This document shows, in pieces, positions 1-5,263 of a stretch of DNA of 5,263 bases. Within the stretch, counting starts at the first letter, position 1, and every line of letters starts with the position of its first letter. The stretch comes from Lachnospiraceae bacterium UBA7012 (lineage in GTDB: Bacteria > Bacillota > Clostridia > Lachnospirales > Lachnospiraceae). The DNA is taken from contig DJXE01000030.1 in NCBI GenBank assembly GCA_002449595.1, forward strand, positions 1 to 5,263, written 5' to 3'. The position numbers were made by a program, and so were the translations under genes. The notes under the pieces are model-generated. The model was not told the DNA's origin. It saw nothing but the letters and a program-made list of their open reading frames with translations, and did not search any database.

Positions 1-1328
1 TGATCCCGAACTGTGATAAGAACGTGCCTGGTCTGCTGATGGCGGCGGCGCGCTGCAATGTGCCGACGATCTTTGTGTCCGGCGGCCCGATGATGGCCGG
101 GCGCGTCGGCGGACGGAAGAGGAGCCTTTCTTCCATGTTTGAGGCGGTCGGTGCGTATGACGCCGGGAAGATCACGCTCGAGGAGCTGACGGAGTTTGAG
201 GAGAACGTCTGCCCTACCTGCGGTTCGTGCTCCGGCATGTATACTGCGAACTCGATGAACTGCCTGACGGAGGCGATCGGCATGGGACTGAAGGGCAACG
301 GCACGATCCCTGCGGTCTATTCCGCGCGTATCCGTCTTGCGAAGCAGGCCGGCAACAAGATCATGGAACTGGTCGAGAAGAACATCCGGCCCCGCGACAT
401 CCTGACCAAAGAGGCGTTTGAGAACGCGATGACGGTCGACATGGCGCTCGGCTGCTCCACGAACACGATGCTGCACCTGCCTGCGATCGCGCATGAGGTC
501 GGCCTCGAGATCGACATGGAATACGCGAACTCCATCTCCGAGCGCACCCCGAACCTGTGCCACCTGGCACCGGCGGGCCCGGCTTACATGGAAGACCTGA
601 ACATGGCCGGCGGCATCTACGCGGTCATGAAGGAGCTGACGAAGAAGGATCTGCTGCATCTCGACTGCCTCACCGTGACCGGCAAGACCGTCGGTGAGAA
701 CATCGAGCACGCGCACAACATGGATCCCGAGATCATCCGCCCGATCGAGAATCCTTTCATGGAGAGCGGCGGAATCGCGGTCCTGAAGGGCAACCTGGCT
801 CCGGATACCGGCATCGTCAAGAAGTCGGCCGTCCTGCCTGAGATGATGACCCACGAAGGTCCCGCCCGCGTCTTCGACTGCGAAGAGGATGCGATCGAGG
901 CGATTACGACCGGCAGGATCGTTCCCGGCGACGTCGTCGTCATCCGTTATGAAGGACCGAAGGGCGGTCCCGGCATGCGCGAGATGCTGAACCCGACCTC
1001 CGCGATCGTCGGCATGGGTCTCGACAAGACCGTCGCACTGATCACGGACGGACGCTTCTCCGGCGCATCCCGCGGCGCGGCCATCGGCCACGTCTCCCCG
1101 GAAGCCGCTGTCGGCGGCCCCATCGCGCTGGTGGAAGAGGGCGACACGATCCGCATCGACATCCCGAACAATGAGCTCACGCTGAAGATCTCCGACGAGG
1201 AGATGGCGAAGAGAAAGGCCGCATGGCAGCCCCGCGCGCCTCGCGTCACGGACGGCTACCTGCTGCGCTACGCCTCCATGGTCACGAGCGGCAACCGCGG
1301 CGCGATCCTGGAGATCCCGAAGAACTGA
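1..1328 (+). CDS. ilvD: Dihydroxy-acid dehydratase, 5'-truncated by the window edge
   Basis: Dehydrates 2,3-dihydroxy-isovalerate and 2,3-dihydroxy-3-methylvalerate to the 2-keto acids that precede valine/leucine and isoleucine; a cytosolic Fe-S enzyme. The reading frame is open from base 3, and 441 residues are visible. The family is about 550-560 residues long, so roughly 110-115 N-terminal residues, including the first cluster cysteine, lie off the left edge. Visible family signatures are [10 protein letters not shown] at bases 3-32 (second cluster cysteine at 12-14, followed by the Asp-Lys pair linked to the metal site), [19 protein letters not shown] (third cluster cysteine at 228-230), [10 protein letters not shown] near 950-980, and [11 protein letters not shown] near 1044-1076, whose serine is the proposed catalytic base. 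The C-terminus is intact and ends in TGA. The GTG at 24 is an internal codon, not a start. Dehydratases of this superfamily acting on sugar acids (Edd, arabonate dehydratase) are the alternative, but the motifs and the adjacent ilvB favour IlvD. ilvB follows after 76 nt on the same strand, which suggests an operon. Confidence 0.96.
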   Translation, partial: IPNCDKNVPGLLMAAARCNVPTIFVSGGPMMAGRVGGRKRSLSSMFEAVGAYDAGKITLEELTEFEENVCPTCGSCSGMYTANSMNCLTEAIGMGLKGNGTIPAVYSARIRLAKQAGNKIMELVEKNIRPRDILTKEAFENAMTVDMALGCSTNTMLHLPAIAHEVGLEIDMEYANSISERTPNLCHLAPAGPAYMEDLNMAGGIYAVMKELTKKDLLHLDCLTVTGKTVGENIEHAHNMDPEIIRPIENPFMESGGIAVLKGNLAPDTGIVKKSAVLPEMMTHEGPARVFDCEEDAIEAITTGRIVPGDVVVIRYEGPKGGPGMREMLNPTSAIVGMGLDKTVALITDGRFSGASRGAAIGHVSPEAAVGGPIALVEEGDTIRIDIPNNELTLKISDEEMAKRKAAWQPRAPRVTDGYLLRYASMVTSGNRGAILEIPKN

Positions 1329-1360
1329 TCCTCTGACGACCGCATTATAGATTTCACCGG

Positions 1361-1387
1361 GCGGGCCGGTCGCCATAGCCGGCCTGC
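1361..1387 (+). promoter_or_regulatory. GC-rich intercistronic hairpin between ilvD and ilvB
   Basis: GCGGGCCGG (1361-1369) pairs with CCGGCCTGC (1379-1387): nine base pairs, one of them G-U, around the 9-nt loop TCGCCATAG. A U-G pair could extend the stem inward. The right arm ends 3 nt before the ilvB ribosome binding site. No T-run follows, so it does not look like an intrinsic terminator. An RNA element that stabilises or processes the ilvD-ilvB mRNA, or tunes ilvB translation, is possible. The fold is seen by eye; any function is inference. Confidence 0.5.
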
Positions 1388-1390
1388 GAT

Positions 1391-1397
1391 AAAGGAG
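1391..1397 (+). promoter_or_regulatory. Ribosome binding site of ilvB, fixing a TTG start
   Basis: AAAGGAG is a near-perfect Shine-Dalgarno sequence ending 7 nt before the TTG at 1405. Translation from that TTG gives (M)KLTGAEIVV, the normal N-terminus of acetolactate synthase large subunits. The rare start codon is therefore well supported, and there is no better in-frame ATG nearby. Confidence 0.88.
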
Positions 1398-1404
1398 ACT
1401 GACA

Positions 1405-3141
1405 TTGAAACTGACTGGAGCGGAAATCGTTGTTAACTGCCTTCTTGAGCAGAAGGTCGACACTGTATTCGGCTATCCCGGCGGGGCGATCCTCAACGTC
1501 TACGACGCGCTGTACAAGCACAGCGGAGAGATCCGCCACGTCCTGACCTCCCACGAGCAGGGCGCGGCGCACGCTGCGGACGGCTACGCAAGGGCGACGG
1601 GCAAAGTCGGCGTCTGCCTCGCGACGAGCGGTCCCGGCGCCACGAACCTCGTCACCGGCATCGCGACCGCGTTCATGGATTCCATTCCCATGGTCGCCGT
1701 CACCTGCAACGTGACCCTGCCGCTGCTCGGCAAGGACAGCTTCCAGGAAGTCGACATCGCCGGCATCACGATGCCGGTCACGAAGCACGGCTTTATCGTG
1801 AAGGACGTCCATGACCTCGCCGACACGATCCGCAAGGCATTCGAGATCGCGAGAACCGGCCGTCCGGGCCCCGTCATCGTCGATATCCCGAAGGACGTGA
1901 CAGGTGCTTCCTGCGACTACAAGCCGGTCACTTCCGAAGAGGAGCTCTCCGGAAGGCTGAACACTGTCCGCGCTTACACAGGCCCGGACCGCAGCCCCGA
2001 GACGCTGATCAAGACCGGCTACACGAAAGAGAACCTCGAGAAAGCGCTGAAGATGCTTCTCGCCTCGAAGCGCCCCTTCCTCTATGTGGGCGGCGGCGCA
2101 GTCCTTTCGGACGCCTACCGTGAGGTCCGCGAATTCGCGGCGCGCATGGACGCTCCCGTCTGCGACACGCTGATGGGCAAGGGCGTCATCGACGGAAGCG
2201 ATCCGCATTACACGGGCATGATCGGCATGCACGGCACGAAGGCCTCCAACCTCGGCGTCAGCTCCTGCGACCTTCTGGTCGCGCTCGGCGCCCGCTTCTC
2301 CGACCGCGTCATCGGCAACGCGAAGAAGTTCGCCACCGGCGCGAAGATCCTGCAGATCGACATCGATCCCGCGGAGATCAACAAGAACATCCACGCGGAC
2401 TACGCGCTCATCGGCGACCTGAAGGAAGCCCTCACGGACCTGCTCCGCGACCTTCCGCAGCAAAGCCACGCCGAGTGGGTCTCGGAAGTCATGGATCTGA
2501 AGGAGAAGTATCCCCTGAGCTACGACCACTCGAAGCTCACCGGCCCCATGGTCATCGAGAAGCTGAGCGAGCTGACAGACGGCGACGCGATCATCACGAC
2601 GGACGTCGGCCAGCACCAGATGTGGGCGGCGCAGTACTACACCTACAGGAATCCCCGGACGCTGCTCACGAGCGGCGGCCTCGGCACGATGGGTTACGGC
2701 CTGGGTGCCGCGATCGGCGCGAAATGTGCTTTTCCCGAGAAAAAGGTCATCAACATCGCCGGCGACGGCTGCTTCCGCATGAACCTGAACGAGCTCGCGA
2801 CCGCGAGCCGCTACGGCATCGGTATCGTTGAGGTCGTGATCAACAACCACGTGCTCGGCATGGTCCGGCAGTGGCAGACGCTCTACTACGGCGAGCGGTA
2901 TTCGCAGACCGTCCTCCACGACGTCACGGATTTCTGCAAGGTCGCGGAAGGCCTCGGCTGCCGCGCGATCCGCGTGACGAAGAAGGAAGAGCTGGACAGT
3001 GCACTGAAAGAGGCGCTCTCTGCGAACGGCCCCGTCGTTGTCGAGTGCGTGATCGACGACGACGACAAGGTGTTCCCGATGGTCTCGCCGGGCGCGTCGA
3101 TCCGTGACGCGTTTGACGCCTCCGATCTGGAAAAGGGCTGA
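1405..3141 (+). CDS. ilvB: Acetolactate (acetohydroxyacid) synthase, catalytic large subunit
   Basis: Condenses two pyruvates to 2-acetolactate, or pyruvate with 2-ketobutyrate to 2-aceto-2-hydroxybutyrate: the first common step of branched-chain amino acid synthesis. Thiamine diphosphate (ThDP) and FAD dependent, cytosolic. The 578 residues match the full family length. ThDP-enzyme architecture is visible: an N-terminal pyrimidine-binding domain with FGYPGGAILNVYDAL (residues 22-36) and the catalytic Glu51 in SHEQGAAHAADGYARATG; a central domain with GMHGTKASN (274-282) and GARFSDR (295-301); and a C-terminal domain with the ThDP/Mg motif GDGCFRMN...INN (453-481), followed by HVLGMVRQW with the tunnel tryptophan at 490. 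FQEVDIAGIT (113-122) favours the biosynthetic enzyme over catabolic AlsS. Residues 100-103 are TCNV where many homologues have TGQV. The start is TTG with a strong ribosome binding site. No regulatory-subunit gene (ilvN/ilvH) follows; the next gene has its own promoter. It is probably co-transcribed with ilvD. Confidence 0.96.
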   Translation: MKLTGAEIVVNCLLEQKVDTVFGYPGGAILNVYDALYKHSGEIRHVLTSHEQGAAHAADGYARATGKVGVCLATSGPGATNLVTGIATAFMDSIPMVAVTCNVTLPLLGKDSFQEVDIAGITMPVTKHGFIVKDVHDLADTIRKAFEIARTGRPGPVIVDIPKDVTGASCDYKPVTSEEELSGRLNTVRAYTGPDRSPETLIKTGYTKENLEKALKMLLASKRPFLYVGGGAVLSDAYREVREFAARMDAPVCDTLMGKGVIDGSDPHYTGMIGMHGTKASNLGVSSCDLLVALGARFSDRVIGNAKKFATGAKILQIDIDPAEINKNIHADYALIGDLKEALTDLLRDLPQQSHAEWVSEVMDLKEKYPLSYDHSKLTGPMVIEKLSELTDGDAIITTDVGQHQMWAAQYYTYRNPRTLLTSGGLGTMGYGLGAAIGAKCAFPEKKVINIAGDGCFRMNLNELATASRYGIGIVEVVINNHVLGMVRQWQTLYYGERYSQTVLHDVTDFCKVAEGLGCRAIRVTKKEELDSALKEALSANGPVVVECVIDDDDKVFPMVSPGASIRDAFDASDLEKG

Positions 3142-3158
3142 AGCTCCGCCTCCCGGCA

Positions 3159-3188
3159 TTGACTTGCGCCGCAAGGCGTTGGTATACT
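3159..3188 (+). promoter_or_regulatory. Sigma-A-type promoter of the L,D-transpeptidase gene
   Basis: The -35 box is TTGACT (3159-3164, 5/6 to consensus) and the -10 box is TATACT (3183-3188, 5/6), with an 18-nt spacer. A TG at 3180-3181 makes an extended -10 element. Transcription would start around 3194-3196, giving a leader of about 90 nt. It lies 17 bases after the ilvB stop, so the downstream gene can be expressed apart from the ilv genes. The match is seen directly; activity is not shown. Confidence 0.72.
3163..3175. promoter_or_regulatory. Perfect inverted repeat inside the promoter spacer, possible operator
   Basis: CTTGCG-C-CGCAAG is a 13-nt perfect palindrome around a single central base. 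It overlaps the last two bases of the -35 box and fills most of the spacer up to the -10, a placement typical of repressor operators. Each arm is only 6 bp, which is short. The overlapping CGCC-GCAA-GGCG (3167-3178) could instead form a small hairpin with a GCAA tetraloop in readthrough RNA from ilvB. It has no T-run and is a poor terminator. Operator role is inference. Confidence 0.4.
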
Positions 3189-3194
3189 TTATCG

Positions 3195-3285
3195 GGCTAA
3201 AGCCAAGGCAGCTGCTCCCGCGGATCTGAAGCAGGGCAGCCGACACACCCCACGGGACGGGGATACGTCCCGGAAAGAGTAGCAA
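3195..3285 (+). promoter_or_regulatory. Foldable 5' leader of the L,D-transpeptidase mRNA
   Basis: This untranslated leader of about 90 nt can form two 7-bp hairpins. In the first, GCTGCTC (3211-3217) pairs with GGGCAGC (3234-3240), including one G-U, around a 16-nt loop; a shorter competing pairing is CTGCT (3212-3216) with AGCAG (3230-3234). In the second, CGGGACG (3253-3259) pairs with CGTCCCG (3266-3272) around the loop GGGATA. CCCC (3248-3251) can pair with GGGG (3259-3262) and would break the second stem. That stem ends at the start of the weak ribosome binding site. I do not recognise a known riboswitch class. GC-rich sequence forms such stems by chance, so function is uncertain. Confidence 0.35.
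3274..3279 (+). promoter_or_regulatory. Weak ribosome binding site of the L,D-transpeptidase gene
   Basis: AAAGAG is a partial Shine-Dalgarno sequence. It ends 6 nt before GTG at 3286 and 12 nt before the in-frame ATG at 3292. The spacing favours GTG, but both starts give a good signal peptide. The site directly follows a 7-bp hairpin (3253-3272). Confidence 0.5.
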
Positions 3286-4158
3286 GTGAAAATGACACTC
3301 AAAAGGATCCTCTCAAACGCGCTGGCGATCACGCTCGTTCTTTCGGCGGCGCTCATAACTCCGCTCAGCGCACAGGCGGCGACCGATCCGCGCGCGCCGC
3401 AGGGGACGATCACTTATGATTTCGGCGCAGGCAGGACCTACACGATCGGCCCGGACCAGGCGGTCGGCATGCTGATGACCGACGCGGCAGGGCAGTTTGT
3501 CGTAGATCCGGCGACGGGACGCTTCGCGGTCGATCCGTGGAAGTGCCTCTCGACCGTGCAGATGCTGCAGAAGAAGTACCCCGTGACGAACGTCACAAAT
3601 GCTTTCTTAAGCACCCGGGGCGACCTCATCGCGCTGCCCGGCGGAAGCGCGGCTACTTATTATTTTGATCTCAACACGGAGCTGCAGTATCTCTACAGCG
3701 CGCTGACGGGGAACGTCACGGAAGTGCACAAGCCTTCCTACGGCGGCGCTGTCCAGCAGGCTCCCGGCGTGGTCAACAACTTCGGCGGTACTTACGTCGA
3801 GGTCGACCTGACGACACAGAACCTTTACTATTACGTCGGCGGACAGGCGGTGGTCGCGACGCCCATCGTCACCGGCAATATCTCCCGCGGACACGGCACG
3901 CCGACCGGCGTGTTCTCTGTGAGAAACAAGCAGACGAGCACGTATCTCATCGGCAAGGACTACCGCTCCTACGTCAATTACTGGTGCCCGATCATCGGCA
4001 ACAGCATCGGCATCCACGACGCGACGTGGCGCGGCAGCTTCGGCGGCAATATCTATAAGACGAACGGTTCCCACGGCTGCATCAACCTGCCGCTCGCGGC
4101 CATGACGCAGCTCTTCCCGATCCTGAACGTCGGGACGCCGGTCGTTGTGTTCTACTGA
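3286..4158 (+). CDS. Secreted L,D-transpeptidase, YkuD family (Ldtfm-like)
   Basis: Predicted to form 3-3 peptide cross-links, or exchange stem-peptide ends, in peptidoglycan outside the membrane using a cysteine nucleophile. There are 290 residues from GTG 3286, or 288 from ATG 3292. Residues 1-32 are a signal peptide: basic KMTLKR, a hydrophobic stretch at about 8-25, then SAQA-AT, a likely signal peptidase I site after Ala31 or Ala32. Residues about 85-152 resemble the peptidoglycan-binding domain (PG_binding_4 type) that precedes YkuD in Enterococcus Ldtfm: STRGDLIALPGG, then FDLNTELQYL, ending HKPSY. Residues 169-290 are the YkuD domain: YVEVDLTTQNLYYYVGGQ, TPTGVF, YWCPIIGNSIGIHDATWRG and GSHGCINLP. 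The active site is His244, His263 and Cys265; Asn follows CI where many YkuD proteins have Arg, as in Ldtfm. It is shorter than Ldtfm, with one visible binding domain and a cleavable signal rather than a membrane anchor. It has its own promoter and leader, and no evident link to its metabolic neighbours. Substrate and carboxypeptidase/transpeptidase balance cannot be read from sequence. Confidence 0.93.
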   Translation: MKMTLKRILSNALAITLVLSAALITPLSAQAATDPRAPQGTITYDFGAGRTYTIGPDQAVGMLMTDAAGQFVVDPATGRFAVDPWKCLSTVQMLQKKYPVTNVTNAFLSTRGDLIALPGGSAATYYFDLNTELQYLYSALTGNVTEVHKPSYGGAVQQAPGVVNNFGGTYVEVDLTTQNLYYYVGGQAVVATPIVTGNISRGHGTPTGVFSVRNKQTSTYLIGKDYRSYVNYWCPIIGNSIGIHDATWRGSFGGNIYKTNGSHGCINLPLAAMTQLFPILNVGTPVVVFY

Positions 4159-4169
4159 TTCATACATTT

Positions 4170-4221
4170 TGGTACCAGCTGGCATAAGGATCCTTTTACG
4201 AACATACCCCCCGCAAAAGGA
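4170..4221. repeat. Cluster of short palindromes in the ldt-serC gap
   Basis: The 98-nt gap holds no gene. It contains the palindromes TGGTACCA (4170-4177), CCAGCTGG (4175-4182) and AAGGATCCTT (4186-4195). In addition, TCCTTTT (4191-4197) is complementary to AAAAGGA (4215-4221) across a 17-nt loop that contains a run of six C. The latter could be a weak 7-bp hairpin in the serC leader. No T-run follows, so it is not a convincing terminator for the L,D-transpeptidase gene. I could not identify a clear promoter for serC here. Confidence 0.3.
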
Positions 4222-4243
4222 CCCGCGAGAAGACTCATAGAAC

Positions 4244-4248
4244 AGGAG
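4244..4248 (+). promoter_or_regulatory. Ribosome binding site of serC
   Basis: AGGAG ends 8 nt before the ATG at 4257. Translation from that ATG gives MARVYNFSAGP, the expected SerC N-terminus, which settles the start. Confidence 0.85.
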
Positions 4249-4256
4249 AAGTAAAT

Positions 4257-5263
4257 ATGGCACGAGTTTACAATTTTTCCGCAGGACCCGCTGTACTTCC
4301 GGAGGAAGTGCTGGAGAGAGCCGCATCCGAGATGCTGGACTATCAGGGAAGCGGCATGTCCGTCATGGAGATGAGCCACCGCGGCAAGGTCTACGACGGC
4401 ATCATCAAGCAGGCGGAAGCGGATCTCCGCAGCCTCATGGAGATCCCGGACAACTACAAGGTTCTTTTCCTTCAGGGCGGCGGAAGCACCCAGTTCTCCA
4501 TGGTTCCCATGAATCTGATGAAAAACCGCAAGGCCGCGTACATCGTGACCGGCACCTGGGCGAAGAAGGCATGGCAGGAAGCCGCGAAGTACGGCGAATC
4601 CGTGAAGGTAGCTTCCTCTGAGGACCGCAACTTCGCTTACATCCCGGACTGCTCGGACCTCGACATTCCGGAAGACGCGGACTACGTCTACATCTGCCAC
4701 AACAACACGATCTACGGCACGGTCTTCCACGAACTCCCGAACACGAAGGGACATGACCTCGTCGCGGACATCTCGTCCGACTTCCTGGCCGGCCCGCTCG
4801 ACGTGAGCAAGTTCGGCCTGCTGTTCGGCGGCGTCCAGAAGAACGTCGGCCCCGCGGGCGTCACGATCGCGATCATCCGCGAGGACCTGATCCGCGAAGA
4901 CGTGCTCCCGGGAACGCCCACCATGCTCACCTACAAGACGCACGCGGACGCGGATTCCCTCTACAACACGCCGCCCTGCTACAACATCTACATCTGCGGC
5001 CTGGTCTTCCAGTGGCTGAAGAAGATGGGCGGCCTGTCCGTCATGCAGGCGAGAAACGAGATCAAGGCGAAGCTTCTTTACGACTATCTCGATGAGAGCA
5101 AACTCTTCAAAGGCACTGTCGACGTGAAGGACCGCTCCCTGATGAACGTCCCATTCGTCACGGGCGACAAGGATCTGGATGCCAAGTTTGTAAAAGAAGC
5201 GGAGGCGCAGGGCCTCGTCAGCCTCAAGGGCCACCGCAGCGTCGGCGGCATGCGCGCCAGCAT
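4257..5263 (+). CDS. serC: Phosphoserine aminotransferase, 3'-truncated by the window edge
   Basis: Pyridoxal-phosphate (PLP) enzyme that transfers the amino group of glutamate to 3-phosphohydroxypyruvate, giving O-phosphoserine: the second step of serine synthesis, and in some bacteria also a step toward pyridoxal phosphate. Cytosolic, class V aminotransferase fold. There are 335 complete codons and no stop before the edge; the family is about 360 residues, so roughly 25 are missing. Visible motifs are NFSAGPAVLPEEVLERA (residues 6-22), SVMEMSHRGK (35-44), the cofactor-phosphate loop GGGSTQF (74-80, usually GGAS[TQ]QF), TGTWAKKAW (98-106), CHNNTIYGT (147-155), DISSDFLA (171-178, Asp171 to the PLP ring), and FGGVQKNVGPAG (190-201), with Lys195 as the Schiff-base lysine. 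GHRSVGGMRAS at the edge is the conserved C-terminal substrate-binding segment. A serA-like dehydrogenase gene often follows in Clostridia, but this lies outside the window. Whether serC has its own promoter or is read through from the preceding gene is unclear. Confidence 0.96.
   Translation, partial: MARVYNFSAGPAVLPEEVLERAASEMLDYQGSGMSVMEMSHRGKVYDGIIKQAEADLRSLMEIPDNYKVLFLQGGGSTQFSMVPMNLMKNRKAAYIVTGTWAKKAWQEAAKYGESVKVASSEDRNFAYIPDCSDLDIPEDADYVYICHNNTIYGTVFHELPNTKGHDLVADISSDFLAGPLDVSKFGLLFGGVQKNVGPAGVTIAIIREDLIREDVLPGTPTMLTYKTHADADSLYNTPPCYNIYICGLVFQWLKKMGGLSVMQARNEIKAKLLYDYLDESKLFKGTVDVKDRSLMNVPFVTGDKDLDAKFVKEAEAQGLVSLKGHRSVGGMRAS

Noticed and set aside
24..26. GTG at 24 as the start of ilvD.
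   Set aside because: The frame is open to the left edge, and the conserved IPNCDK segment upstream of this GTG belongs to the enzyme. The codon is an internal valine.
3167..3178. CGCC-GCAA-GGCG as an intrinsic terminator for ilvB.
   Set aside because: The stem is only 4 bp (5 with a G-U), there is no T-run after it, and it lies inside a good promoter, which explains the sequence better.
3194..3272. A stretch in the ldt leader (GCTGCTCCCGC, then TCTGAAGC) that recalls part of the cobalamin riboswitch core.
   Set aside because: The other conserved boxes are absent, including the AGGGAA and GGTG segments before it and the AGGAGACCTGCC-like end. The leader is also too short, so the likeness looks accidental.
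1354..3285. A 643-codon open frame on the minus strand, antisense to all of ilvB.
   Set aside because: It mirrors the well-supported ilvB. Its product is rich in Arg, Ala, Val, Asp and His with no recognisable domain, as expected for the complement of GC-biased codons. The long openness is a by-product of high GC.
3195..3285. Possible c-di-AMP (ydaO) riboswitch, since that class often controls cell-wall enzymes.
   Set aside because: The leader is shorter than the class and I could not find its GGGGAACC, GGGGTGAAT or CAGCTAACC-type boxes.
4171..4195. GGTACC, CAGCTG and GGATCC close together, resembling a vector polylinker.
   Set aside because: The flanking genes continue naturally with the same codon use and there is no vector sequence. 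Three 6-bp palindromes in a short gap are not evidence of cloning.
4159..4256. Possible T-box leader before serC because of GGACCCGCG at 4219-4227.
   Set aside because: The gap is only 98 nt, and the sequence does not match the T-box consensus AGGGTGGNACCGCG or offer a stem with a specifier loop.
4152..5234. A 360-codon open frame on the minus strand, antisense to serC, plus an overlapping 239-codon frame at 3607-4326.
   Set aside because: Both lie opposite genes with intact active-site motifs and show the same shadow composition. No plausible ribosome binding site or family was recognised.

Overview
This window reads as ordinary chromosomal sequence from a GC-rich member of the Bacillota, most likely a Lachnospiraceae-like Clostridia. 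GC is roughly 60% by eye. The clues are the sequence style of IlvB and SerC, an Enterococcus Ldtfm-type L,D-transpeptidase with an SHGCIN active site, AGGAG-type ribosome binding sites, and TTG/GTG starts. The taxonomic placement is inference. All four genes lie on the + strand, and both the first and the last are cut by the window edges.

Layout: (1) The 3' part of ilvD (dihydroxy-acid dehydratase) ends at 1328. (2) A 76-nt gap holds a strong GC-rich hairpin directly upstream of the ribosome binding site of ilvB. (3) ilvB (acetolactate synthase catalytic subunit, 1405-3141) starts with TTG. (4) A 144-nt gap holds a good sigma-A-type promoter (TTGACT, 18-nt spacer, extended -10 TATACT). A perfect 13-nt inverted repeat lies between its two boxes, followed by a leader of about 90 nt that can fold. 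(5) A secreted L,D-transpeptidase of the YkuD family (3286-4158) follows. (6) A 98-nt gap contains several small palindromes. (7) serC (phosphoserine aminotransferase) starts at 4257 and runs off the right edge with about 25 residues missing.

Functionally, ilvB and ilvD provide the first and third steps of the common valine/isoleucine pathway and look co-transcribed. serC is the second step of serine synthesis from 3-phosphoglycerate. The L,D-transpeptidase modifies peptidoglycan outside the membrane. It appears to be its own transcription unit between the amino-acid genes rather than part of a pathway with them.

I found no mobile element, CRISPR array, RNA gene or phage gene, and no convincing new system. 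The most interesting items are the operator-like palindrome inside the L,D-transpeptidase promoter and the foldable leader after it. After those come the hairpin next to the ilvB start, and the TCNV sequence in IlvB where many homologues have TGQV.
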